In this document: positions 21,559-34,300 of the stretch, one piece after another | How positions within the stretch are numbered: the first letter of the stretch is position 1 | Layout: every line of letters starts with the position of its first letter | From: Synaphobranchus kaupii | Lineage: Eukaryota; Chordata; Actinopteri; Anguilliformes; Synaphobranchidae | Direction of reading: 5' to 3' | Length of the DNA stretch: 64,000 nucleotides | Assembly: GCA_029718625.1 (NCBI GenBank) | Contig: CM056380.1 | Location: forward strand, 107,202,417-107,266,416 | Notes under the pieces: generated by a model | Databases searched by the model: none | What the model saw: the letters and a program-made list of their open reading frames with translations, nothing else | What the model was told of the DNA's origin: nothing | Position numbers and translations under genes: made by a program

Positions 21559-21841
21559 TGTCGACAGCTCCCAGGATGCAAGATTCCGTACACGCACGCT
21601 CCGTGTAGGGTGAACTGAAGGAGACATGGATGAGATTAACTCACAGATGGAGGAGCGGAGGAATTTGGGCAAGACCCCGGATGTTCCAGGGCTGAGAGGG
21701 GAAGAAGGCCTCGGTGGACTACCCAACAGGGACTCCGCTTCGGCCCTTAAGGACCAGCTGGCCCTGCTGGAGAGAAAGGGCCAGTGTCCTATCAGTGAGC
21801 AAGAAGAGAACGTTCTCAATATTCTTCCCCTTTTCATTGAG
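21559..21841 (+). CDS. wdfy4: wdfy4 coding exon 1 (5' UTR 21559-21625, CDS from 21626)
   Basis: A good acceptor (TGTTTCAG) ends at 21558, so an upstream non-coding exon is likely. The ATG at 21626 (context GAGACATGG) opens [15 protein letters not shown]; then [18 protein letters not shown] resembles the KEQEEKLYMMLPVF segment of WDFY3. Donor GTACCG, phase 0. Confidence 0.72.
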
Positions 21842-24800
21842 GTACCGAACACGTGCGACTTACACGTATCAGAAGGGTCATGTACGCATAAAAATACACT
21901 CACATTTTTTTCTTTTTGTTACAGAATACACTAAATGTAAAAAATTAGAGTATCTCAAAAATAAATGTGGCCACAAATATCGGTCAAAATGGCAGAAGTG
22001 CACATTGCTTTGCGGGTGGCACAGTGCATTGAGCAAAAAAAATGACACGATGAGGGGGGAAGTTTCGTGTGTTTTGTCTGTGTGTGTGTGTCTGTGTGTG
22101 TGTGTGTGTCTGTGTGTTTGTGTGAGAGAGTGAATATGGTTGTTTGTGGTCAGGTATAAATTGTGGAGAGACACTGATCTCACAGTTCAGGTAGGAATGT
22201 TTCAGAGTGCTGTTTATGTAAGCCTTCGTTCTGCAGCAGCCTGGCTAATGTAGAGCATGGATACTCAAATCTGGCCCTCAAATCCAAATCCGGCCCTGGT
22301 TTTCTCTTCTCCCCGGTAATTAACTGAACAGTTAGTGCTACTGACTGACCAGACTGTCTCCACACCTGTCTCCCAGGTAAAGGGAGGGTAGAAAGCCAGA
22401 GTTTCTTGGCCTTCGAGGACTGTGTTGTGAGTAACGGGTGTACAGAGTGGAAAAACCAACCGTGCTAAATGGATAAGGCTACTTTTGGTTTGGTTGCTCT
22501 TGTTCATTTACTGTGGGGGTTATAGCACTTGTGTTCACGCATTGAATCTGAATAAACCCTTCTGTGCTCTCTCCATAAAAATTATAAATATTAAAATAGA
22601 ACCTATTGACCTTCCTAACAGTAGCACTGGCGAAGACTATTCCTCCAGGTCACACTTTATTCTATTCTTACTGGGGTTACATCACTGTTGTCAATCATAC
22701 AAGCCTCAATCAGATCCTAGCTCAGATTCTCCAAGCCAATGTTCTCTAGTTAGTAGCTGAAAAAGAAACGTGTGTCTGCCCCACCTACATTAAGCAGAAG
22801 TGAAAGGCACATTTAAGTCTTTGTTATGAATGCAGCTGTGTGCACTGTGACGCATTTCTGCCTTGGCTGACCCGTTCCATCTGTGTTTCCTGAATTCATT
22901 GCTCAAACACAGGCCCTAATGTATCAGGTATCACCAGAATGTCCAGGACGATGTTGATTTAGCTTGTGTTCATTTTTGTGTCTTGCTGTATGTATTCTTC
23001 TGAAAAGAGGGGGAAAAAAAGACCTTGCTTGGGCTGCATCTTCTGCCAGTTTGACTTCCTCTGACTGTGTGAGGGTGGGATTATGTCAGGCGCCTTGGCA
23101 TTAGTGCCCCCCCTAGTGGCTTGGTGGTCTTCTACAGGTTATGTACTGTAGTACTGTGTGGACTGTAGTCAGTGGTCCTCCTGTAGTACTGTATGTGGCC
23201 TGTAGGGTGTAAAATAGTCACTGGCTCTCCTGTAGTACTGTGTGGCATGGAGGGTGTAGAATAGTCACTCGCTCTCCTGTAGTACTGTGTGGCCTGTAGG
23301 GTGTAAAATAGTCACTGGCTCTCCTGTAGTACTGTGGGGCCTGTAGGGTGTAGAATAGTCACTGGCTCTCCTGTAGTACTGTATGTGGCCTGTAGGGTGT
23401 AAAATAGTCACTGGCTCTCCTGTAGTACTGTGTGGCATGGAGGGTGTAGAATAGTCACTCGCTCTCCTGTAGTACTGTGTGGCCTGTAGGGTGTAAAATA
23501 GTCACTGGCTCTCCTGTAGTACTGTGTGGCCTGTAGGGTGTAAAATAGTCACTGGCTCTCCTGTAGTACTGTGTGGCCTGTAGGGTGTAAAATAGTCACT
23601 GGCTCTCCTGTAGTACTGTGTGGCCTGTAGGGTGTAAAATAGTCACTGGCTCTCCTGTAGTACTGTGTGTGGCCTGTAGGGTGTAAAATAGTCACTGGCT
23701 CTCCTGTAGTACTGTGTGTGGCCTGTAGGGTGTAAAATAGTCACTGGCTCTCCTGTAGTACTGTGTGGCCTGTAGGGTGTAAAATAGTCACTGGCTCTCC
23801 TGTAGTACTGTGTGGCCTGTAGGGTGTAAAATAGTCACCGGCTCTCCTGTAGTACTGTGGGGCCTGTAGGGTGTAGAATAGTCACTGGCTCTCCTGTAGT
23901 ACTGTGTGTGGCCTGTAGGGTGTAAAATAGTCACTGGCTCTCCTGTAGTACTGTGTGGCCTGTAGGGTGTAAAATAGTCACTGGCTCTCCTGTAGTACTG
24001 TGTGGCCTGTAGGGTGTAAAATAGTCACTGGCTCTCCTGTAGTACTGTGGGGCCTGTAGGGTGTAAAATAGTCACTGGCTCTCCTGTAGTACTGTGTGGC
24101 CTGTAGGGTGTAAAATAGTCACTGGCTCTCCTGTAGTACTGTGTGTGGCCTGTAGGGTGTAAAATAGTCACTGGCTCTCCTGTAGTACTGTGTGGCCTGT
24201 AGGGTGTAAAATAGTCACTGGCTCTCCTGTAGTACTGTGTGTGGCCTGTAGGGTGTAAAATAGTCACTGGCTCTCCTGTAGTACTGTGTGGCCGATAGGT
24301 GTAAAATAGTCACTGGCTCTCCTGTAGTACTGTGTGTGGCCTGTAGAGTGTAAAATAGTCACTGGCTCACCTGTAGTACTGTGTGTGGCCTGTAGGGTGT
24401 AAAATAGTCACTGGCTCTCCTGTAGTACTGTCTGTGGCCTGTAGGGTGTAGAATAGTCACTGGCTCTCCTGTAGTACTGTGTGTGGCCTGTAGGGTGTAA
24501 AATAGTCACTGGCTCTCCTGTAGTACTGTGTGGCCTGTAAGGTGTAAAATAGTCACTGGCTCTCCTGTAGTACTGTGTGGCCTGTAGGGTGTAAAATAGT
24601 CACTGGCTCTCCTGTAGTACTGTGTGGCCGATAGGTGTAAAATAGTCACTGGCTCTCCTGTAGTACTGTGAGGCCTGTAGGGTGTAGAATAGTCACTGGC
24701 TCTCCTGTAGTACTGTGTGTGGCCTGTAGGGTGTAAAATAGTCACTGGCTCTCCTGTAGTACTGTGTGTGGCCTGTAGGGTGTAAAATAGTCACTGGCTC

Positions 24801-25302
24801 TCCTGTAGTACTGTGTGTGGCCTGTAGGGTGTAAAATAGTCACTGGCTCTCCTGTAGTACTGTGTGGCCGATAGGTGTAAAATAGTCACTGGCTCTCCTG
24901 TAGTACTGTGAGGCCTGTAGGGTGTAGAATAGTCACTGGCTCTCCTGTAGTACTGTGTGTGGCCTGTAGGGTGTAAAAGTCACTGGCTCTCCTGTAGTAC
25001 TGTGTGGCCTGTAGGGTGTAAAATAGTCACTGGCTCTCCTGTAGTACTGTGTGTGGCCTGTAGGGTGTAAAATAGTCACTGGCTCTCCTGTAGTACTGTG
25101 TGTGGCCTGTAGGGTGTAAAATAGTCACTGGCTCTCCTGTAGTACTGTGTGGCCGATAAGTGTAAAATAGTCACTGGCTCTCCTGTAGTACTGTGTGTGG
25201 CCTGTAGGGTGTAAGAAAAGAGGGGATTTGTTTTTCTATGATGTCTTTAAGGTCTTGTTCCTGTGTTTCTGGATTGCCTTATGCATTCTCCCATGCTGAT
25301 TA

Positions 25303-25379
<77 letters not shown>

Positions 25380-28300
25380 TGTTGTTCTTCCCTCAGCTGT
25401 TCCAGAGTGGTAATGCAGGAGAAGATTTGAACCTGCAGGTCTTGGCTGCACAGTCAGCAGAAATTCTGGTTTTCAACATTCAGGAGAAATTGTCAGAGAA
25501 GCCTGCAGGTACATCATCCAGTATTCTCATTTAACTCCGTGCTAATTAGTCAGACTAGTATACACCACTGCTTCAAACGATGTAATAAATATTGTACACA
25601 CCTTCCTTCTTTCTGTCTATTGTACATCTCACAGGTGCGAAACTGAAACCCAGGAAATAAAGCTTGTTGGCCAAACCACACATTTATTAATCACACCAGG
25701 GTCACTGACCTTAGGTCTGTACGTGTTACCTGCAACTTTAGCCTTTCCCTGAGCTTCATTTCCAATTACTTTGTTTCCCAGAAAGTTTTAAATGAATTTC
25801 TAGCTGCAATGAGATTTGTTCTGTTAAAATGATTATGAATTCTGCAAAGAGCAGCCCAGGGTGTTGTTCCAATCCCTGGGTTGAGGTCAGATGACCAACA
25901 AGAACCCCTTCATGAGTTTAACTGCTGCTCGTGCTTTCTCCAAATGTTTTAATCATTCCAGGTTCCCGGTGAGATTGCATACTGCTGCATATACCTATAC
26001 CAGCAGATGTTGGTGCTTTTTTTAAGGAAATGGACTAGTTCTGTTTTTTGACGCTTACACGGGTCTTTTAGCGGTTAGATGTTGGATGCTACTGCGTTTG
26101 TCATTGTGCTATATAGTTTATGTTTCAACATGTCAGGCGTATCTCCTGCTCTGTAGAGTGTGTGCCTCCCCAGGTTCAACACGTCAGTTTATCTCAGTTC
26201 AGTCAAGACAACTCACGATTGAATTTAAGCAATATTTTATTGAGATTTAAAGTGAAAGCAAACTTTGGCGTCGGGCTCTGCCTTGTCACTCCCTGTTTGT
26301 GTAACATATTTTAGTATGAGCCCGCCAAGATAATAGAGAATAAACCACTGACCGCCCCCCCATGGGGATTATATAAGATGCAGAGCCCACAGGTGGATGC
26401 TGGGGTGGTGGTGGGAGCGCACAGGTGGATGCTGGGGTGGTGGTGGGAGCCCACAGGTGGATGCTGGGGTGGTGGTGGGAGCCCACAGGTGGATGCTGGG
26501 GTGGTGGTGGGAGCCCACAGGTGGATGCTGGGGTGGTGGTGGGAGCGCACAGGTGGATGCTGGGGTGGTGGTGGGAGCGCACAGGTGGATGCTGGGGTGG
26601 TGGTGGGAGCGCACAGGTGGATGCTGGGGTGGTGGTGGGAGCCCACAGGTGGATGCTGGGGTGGTGGTGGGAGCCCACAGGTGGATGCTGGGGTGGTGGT
26701 GGGAGCCCACAGGTGGATGCTGGGGTGGTGGTGGGAGCCCACAGGTGGATGCTGGGGTGGTGGTGGGAGCCCACAGGTGGATGCTGGGGTGGTGGTGGGA
26801 GCCCACAGGTGGATGCTGGGGTGGTGGTGGGAGCCCACAGGTGGATGCTGGGGTGGTGGTGGGAGCCCACAGGTGGATGCTGGGGTGGTGGTGGGAGCCC
26901 ACAGGTGGATGCTGGGGTGGTGGTGGGAGCCCACAGGTGGATGCTGGGGTGGTGGTGGGAGCCCACAGGTGGATGCTGGGGTGGTGGTGGGAGCCCACAG
27001 GTGGATGCTGGGGTGGTGGTGGGAGCCCACAGGTGGATGCTGGGGTGGTGGTGGGAGCCCACAGGTGGATGCTGGGGTGGTGGTGGGTATAACTGCGGAG
27101 ATATGCAGAGAAAGCCAAGCATGTTATGTTAGCAACGTAGCACAGAGCACATAGCAGACAGCAGCAGGATGATGGCTAATGCATGAACAGGTAAGGTCAA
27201 AGGTCAGAGGTTTAAATAGCCCTCCCATGTGAGACGTCGCATCACGTGATCACGATTTGGCGCTTCTCGCCCGACCTAGCGTCGCATCATTAATTAGGAA
27301 CTGCCGTGACCAATCATTGGTTGTGTTATTGGTTTTGCATGTGCTAAAGGGTTTTGCACACGCTAAAGGTCTTAGTAAAATGGCCCACAGACGACTTCCA
27401 GTTTTTCAGCAGTGGCTTTTCTACGGTTATTACTTATAATAGAAGCAGTGAATGTAATAAAGCTAAAAATGAGCATAACCGCTTCCTTAATTATATTAAT
27501 ATGTCTCTGACCTTCCAGCTTTCCCAGCAGTGAATCTCTTCTGGTCTTGCATTTATTACAGATAACAGATGTTGTGAAACGTCTTCATTTTGTCTAATGT
27601 CATATGCTCTGGCCATCACCGTTTATCTTGGATCAAACACAGATTTTAATTTGCAGTAATATTATCTCCTACATTTCAGTCATTGTTTTGAAAACTCAAT
27701 GGTTGGAATGCTGGATGGAATTGAGTATACCTTCGTTAGGACATTATATTTGTACAGCTTGCTTGTTAAATTAAAATTATTTTTATGATTCTGCAGGACT
27801 GGTGCTCCTCAGAGCTTGACTCAAAATTACATTGTTTTGAGATTGAGTTTTAAAAACACCACAAATTAAAGTGTGTTTTCGGGAGGCTAATTTTATCTCG
27901 GCTGTGTCGTGGTTTTGAAAATGTTCTTTTTTTTTTTCTTTTTTTTTTAAACGACAGAGGAGGCCCGCTACGAAGTGGAACAGTTTTTTCAGAGGAAAGC
28001 AGAAGTGAGAACAGACAAAGGCTGGCTTCTGTTGCAGTCCCTGGCCTTGCTCTCCGCCAGCGACTCGGTGAGCAATGTGCAGTATGCCGTCATTAAAGTT
28101 CACCTGTGACTCAGTGGAGTAACCGCTCTGTGATGTGTTCCTAAATTACGGCCTTGCACAAGGCAGCACGTGTGAAATTATGAGGTGATTTGTCTTTAAC
28201 GTGAAGCATTATCTGCTGGGATCTGCTGGTATGCCTGTAACTGTTGTGCTGAGATCTGCTGGTATGCCTGTAACTGTTGTGCTGGGATCTGCTGGTATGT

Positions 28301-31300
28301 CTGTAACTGTTGTGCTGGGATCTGCTGGTATGTCTGTAACCGTTGTGCTGGGATCTGCTGGTATGCCTGTAACTGTTGTGCTGGGATCTGCTGGTATGCC
28401 TGTAACCGTTGTGCTGGGATCTGCTGGTATGCCTGTAACTGTTGTGCTGGGATCTGCTGGTATGCCTGTAACCGTTGTGCTGGGATCTGCTGGTATGCCA
28501 GTAACCGTTGTGCTGGGATCTGCTGGTATGCCTGTAACTGTTGTGCTGGGATCTGCTGGTATGTCTGTAACCGTTGTGCTGGGATCTGCTGGTATGCCTG
28601 TAACTGTTGTGCTGGGATCTGCTGGTATGCCTGTAACTGTTGTGCTGGGATCTGCTGGTATGTCTGTAACTGTTGTGCTGGGATCTGCTGGTATGTCTGT
28701 AACTGTTGTGCTGGGATCTGCTGGTATGCCTGTAACCGTTGTGCTGGGATCTGCTGGTATGCCTGTAACCGTTGTGCTGGGATCTGCTGGTATGCCTGTA
28801 ACTGTTGTGCTGGGATCTGCTGGTATGTCTGTAACTGTTGTGCTGGGATCTGCTGGTATGCCTGTAACCGTTGTGCTGGGATCTGCTGGTATGCCTGTAA
28901 CCGTTGTGCTGGGATCTGCTGGTATGCCTGTAACTGTTGTGCTGGGATCTGCTGGTATGTCTGTAACCGTTGTGCTGGGATCTGCTGGTATGCCTGTAAC
29001 CGTTGTGCTGGGATCTGCTGGTATGCCTGTAACTGTTGTGCTGGGATCTGCTGGTATGTCTGTAACCGTTGTGCTGGGATCTGCTGGTATGCCTGTAACT
29101 GTTGTGCTGGGATCTGCTGGTATGCCTGTAACTGTTGTGCTGGGATCTGCTGGTATGCCTGTAACCGTTGTGCTGGGATCTGCTGGTATGTCTGTAACTG
29201 TTGTGCTGGATCTGCTGGTATGCCTGTAACCGTTGTGCTGGGATCTGCTGGTATGCCTGTAACCGTTGTGCTGGGATCTGCTGGTATGCCTGTAACCGTT
29301 GTGCTGGGATCTGCTGGTATGCCTGTAACTGTTGTGCTGGGATCTGCTGGTATGTCTGTAACCGTTGTGCTGGGATCTGCTGGTATGTCTGTAACCGTTG
29401 TGCTGGGATCTGCTGGTATGCCTGTAACTGTTGTGCTGGGATCTGCTGGTATGTCTGTAACTGTTGTGCTGGGATCTGCTGGTATGCCTGTAACTGTTGT
29501 GCTGGATCTGCTGGTATGCCTGTAACCGTTGTGCTGGGATCTGCTGGTATGTCTGTAACTGTTGTGCTGGGATCTGCTGGTATGTCTGTAACTGTTGTGC
29601 TGGGATCTGCTGGTATAGAATAGAATAGAATAACTTTTATTTTCCCGATAGGGAACTTCAGTTGTAGCGATGTCCGATGTCCAATGTCATCTACCAGTCC
29701 AACACACAAACTCCGCCTCCACGACTTTCCTCCATACACGCAGTGTCGCAGGCTCTGTCCACTGTCCTCAGCCTTCCCAGTCGCCACCTCACTCCTCCCC
29801 CACATTATCTTCTCCTTCCCTGATGGCCTTTTGGAGATTGTCTGCAGTCCTGGATCAGTCCCGACATGACTCCAGTAAGAGCGATGGTAAACTTTGTGGC
29901 TGCAGATCCAACGGACATTCTCGAGCATAATGCAAATGCGTCTCCATGGTGACGACCACAAACAAAATTATAGCGGCAAGGCAATTCATCAATATTATCA
30001 AAACGAGCAGCAGGAGTGCCCTGAAAAATCTCCAGCCCGCTTCCCCGTCCCACTACAGACGCACACTGCGTGAAAAAACAAAAGACAAAAGCCAGACTCA
30101 ACAAAATACATTCAAATTAACAAACAAGAACACGAGAGACAGTTGGACTACATGTCGCCATTACAGTGCCACGTGACGTCATTTGCGTGTATGCCTGTAT
30201 CTGTTGTGCTGGGATCTGCTGGTATGTCTGTAACTGTCGTGCTGGGATCTGCTGGTATGCCTGTGACTGTTGTGCTGGGATCTGCTGGTATGTCTAACTG
30301 TTGAGGAAGTCCTTTGTTTCCCTCCAACGGGGATCAGTGATGTGATAAACACTGTTGTGTAAAAGGCACACACACTGTAATCATGGCTGTTACACCCCTC
30401 GGGGAACTACACTCTCGCATAGACTTTGCCCAGTTTAATACAGGCCATTCATCAGCCCCTAAAGATGTGCATTTTAACCACTTCTTATCACTGATTATAC
30501 CTTTATTCATAATGGGATTGATCCATCTCATCACTGCAGTGCTCTCTTGCATATTTGGGAGCATGCTGACTGGTACGCGCTGACTGGTATGCGCTGACTG
30601 GCTGACTGGTACGCGCTGACTGGTACGCGCTGACTGGTACGAGCTGACTGGTACGCGCTGACTGGTACGCGCTGACTGGTACGCGCTGACTGGTACGAGC
30701 TGACTGGTACGAGCTGACTGGTACGCGCTGACTGGTACGCGCTGACTGGTACGGGCTGACTGGTACGGGGTGACTGGTACGGGCTGACTGGTACGGGCTG
30801 ACTGGTACGGGCTGACTGGTACGAGCTGACTGGTCACTGCGTTGGGCAATGCTACAGTGATTTACTGGTTTCCTGTGCTCTTTGAAAATCCTTGGGAATG
30901 TTTGCATCCTGGAAAGGTATGGAAAGCGGGACATAAAGGTCACCTGTTGTCTGTATACTACAGGTGTACTCACCTGATCGTGTTTGCCTGACGAACAGTC
31001 AAAAGGTCTTCGCTCGCAGTTTGCGGGTGTGCGTAGTATCTGTGTACGCTTCTGTGAAAATGACCGTGTGTCTTTGTGTTCCAGGAAACTGTCACAACCA
31101 TCGTAAAGAGCGGGCTTCCAGCTGCTCTGATCAAGTGCCTGTACCTGTTTGTGTCCTTACCCCCCCGGAAAGAGGGCGTGGCAGGGGAGGCGGCACAGAA
31201 CTCCTTCCAGGAAGTCTTTACCCAGGTAATCTCTCTATATCAGCTGTCAAAGTGCACAAAAGCTCGTAATGTGTGTGCTTATGACATAAGCCAGTGCTCT

Positions 31301-34300
31301 GTCCCTGGGTGAGCCAGGGTCTGAGTAAGGTAACTTTGATCCTCAAACTCATGTCCGGCAACTTCCATGTAAAATGAGCCAAAAATCTAATCATAGACTG
31401 GCATGTACGTGGATAATATAGAGAGGACAGGAAGTTATTTTAAATGGCTTTAAAAATAAATGAGCTCACAGGTTGCATTTGTGCATTTAAAATCCTTTTA
31501 TATTGTAAAAATGCCCAAAATATAATCATAATTCTGCACACAATGGGGTGAAAATTGGGTGCCAGCCACTAGGGGCGCTGTGCATGCAAAGTAAATGAGT
31601 TCCAGTTAATTCCAAAGTTAAAATTGAACGATGCTCCAGTGCCACTGGCTTTACTGAAATATTTGAAAAGGCAGTTGATAGCCAGCAGAGTGCATAGTGT
31701 AGTACCTGGTTGATCAGGCACCTGTAATTTCTCTGCTTCAGCTGCGCAGTCGTCTGCAGCAGTAACTGCCAAGCTCACCTGGTGGGTTGACGCTCACCTG
31801 GTGGGTTGCAGAGTGAAAAGTTCCAGGGGCAGCACAGGGTCATGTGCACCGTGCCGAATTTACAGGACACACTGCACATGTGCCATTGGCCTACAGGTGT
31901 GAGTGGGCATTACACACTGCACATGTGCTATTGGCCTACAGGTGTGAGTGGGCATGACACACTGCACGTGTGCCATTGACCTACAGGTGTGAGTGGGCAT
32001 TACACACTGCATGTGTGCCATTGACCTACAGGTGTGAGTGGGCATTACACACTGCACATGTGCTATTGGCCTACAGGTGTGAGTGGGCATTACACACTGC
32101 ACATGTGCCATTGACCTACAGGTGTGAGTGGGCATTACACACTGCACATGTGCTATTGGCCTACAGGTGTGAGTGGGCATTACACACTGCACATGTGCTA
32201 TTGGCCTACAGGTGTGAGTGGGCATGACACACTGCACATGTGCTATTGGCCTACAGGTGTGAGTGGGCATTACACACTGCACATGTGCTATTGGCCTACA
32301 GGTGTGAGTGGGCATTACACACTGGGTAACTGGAAATTCATCACAACGTGCGTGAAATTAATCATAACCTGCTCAGGTCAGGTGTGTAGGGATACTGGTA
32401 GACTGTGGCACTTGTTTATTGTGCCAGCTGTTGCTATAAGTGCCACTGCAGTGTTGCACGTGCGTGCTGATTGGCTCTCTGTGGGTCAGGTGCTCCTGCA
32501 GTGTTGATTGTGCGTGCTGATTGGCTCTCTGTGGGTCAGGTGCTCCTGCAGTGTTGATTGTGCGTGCTGATTGGCTCTCTGTGGGTCAGGTGCTCCTGCA
32601 GTGTTGATTGTGCGTGCTGATTGGCTCTCTGTGGGTCAGGTGGTCCTGCAGTGTTGATTGTGTCTTCTGATTGGCTCTCTTTGTGTCAGGTGGTTCTGCA
32701 GTGTTGATTGTGCATGCTGATTGGCTCTCTGTCGGTCAGGTGGTCCTGCAGCTGTGCAGGCAGGTGCGCTGTGTGGAGGAGCTGATGGAGACCCAGGAGC
32801 TGCAGTGCCTGATCATCGCCCTCACCTCCCTGTGGGATCAGTGCAGCTCCGCATGGAGACGGCGGGCCTCCAGAGTCCTGAGGGCCATTTCTGCTGCCCG
32901 TGCCCAGAACACGGTCACCACACTGCAGGGTGAGTCACACACTGTCCCCACAACGCAGGACAAAAACACAGTCCCCACATTGCAGGGTGAGTCACACACT
33001 GTCCCCACAACGCAGGACAAAAACACAGTCCCTCCCCACATTGCAGGGTGAGTCACACACTGTCCCCACAACGCAGGCCAAGAACACTGTCCCCACAACG
33101 CAGGCCAAGAACACTTGTCCCCACAACGCAGGCCAAGAACACTTGTCCCCACAACGCAGGCCAAGAACACTTTTCCCCACAACGCAGGCCAAGAACACTG
33201 TCCCCACAACGCATGCCAAGAACACTGTCCCCACAACGCAGGCCAAGAACACTGTCCCCACAATGCAGGCCAAGAACACTGTCCCCACAACGCAGGCCAA
33301 GAACACTGTCCCCACAACGCAGGCCAGGAACACTGTCCCCACAACGCAGGCCAAGAACTCTGTCCCAACAACGCAGGCCAAGAACACTGTCCCCACAACA
33401 CAGGCCAAGAACATGGTCCCCACACTGCAGGGTGAGTCACACACTGTCCCCACAACGCAGGCCAAGAACACTGTCCCCACAACACAGGCCAAGAACACTG
33501 ACCCCACAACGCAGGCCAAGAACACTGTCCCCGCACTGCATGGTGAGTCACACACTGTCCCCACAATGCAGGCCAATAACACAGTCCCCACACTGCGAGG
33601 TGAGTCAAACACTGTTGACTTTTTTCTGAAACCCGCCACCGTTTCAAAAGGCTTCCAGATTCCTTGGCTTATTTAAACCCAGGGAAAGTGTTTAGTTGGC
33701 TGTATGAAGCAGGTGGTCAACTCTCCTCCCTCCCCAGCAAGCACACCCTCACTGTAGCCACAGAATGTAAAGTATTGGGAGAAGTCACACCCCTTTTCAG
33801 TATGGAGACTGGCTGTTGAGCTTAGAATGATATCTGTGGTGGCTGCCTGAATATCGGATTTAGAAATCAATAAAAGGAAACCATATGAATCCCGCCCACA
33901 TTATATGGGGCACAGCTGTTGAAATACCAGTGACACAGAGAGAAGACAGCATGTGATCTTTAACCCTTGTGTGCGCAATGCAGCTTAAAATAGTATAAAC
34001 CCCAATTCCAACAAAAGGACAGTATAAAATGCACATAAGAGCAGAAAGCAGTGATTTGTAAATTATCTTTTACATGTATTTACATGAATTTAATTGAAAA
34101 TGGTACAAAGAAAGTATATTTAATGCTTTACCTTATCAACTTTATTAATTTTTGTAAATATATGCTAATTCCGAATTTGATATTTGATGCCTGCAACACT
34201 TTTCAAAAAAGTTGGGACAGGGGCAAAAAAAAAAAAGACTGGGAAGTTCAAAAAACACCTGTTTGGAAGATTCCACATGTAAACAGGTGATGCCATCATG

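Noticed and set aside
26286..27154. Overlapping 231-278-codon frames on both strands
   Set aside because: Product of a stop-free 30-bp unit; no start context, domain or splice support.
28141..29961. 606-codon minus-strand and 342-codon plus-strand frames
   Set aside because: 33-bp minisatellite without stops; the non-repeat end belongs to the retroelement insertion.
32838..33676. Frames of 193-269 codons on both strands
   Set aside because: 27-bp array; only the first 57 bp after exon 5 is considered as a possible isoform.
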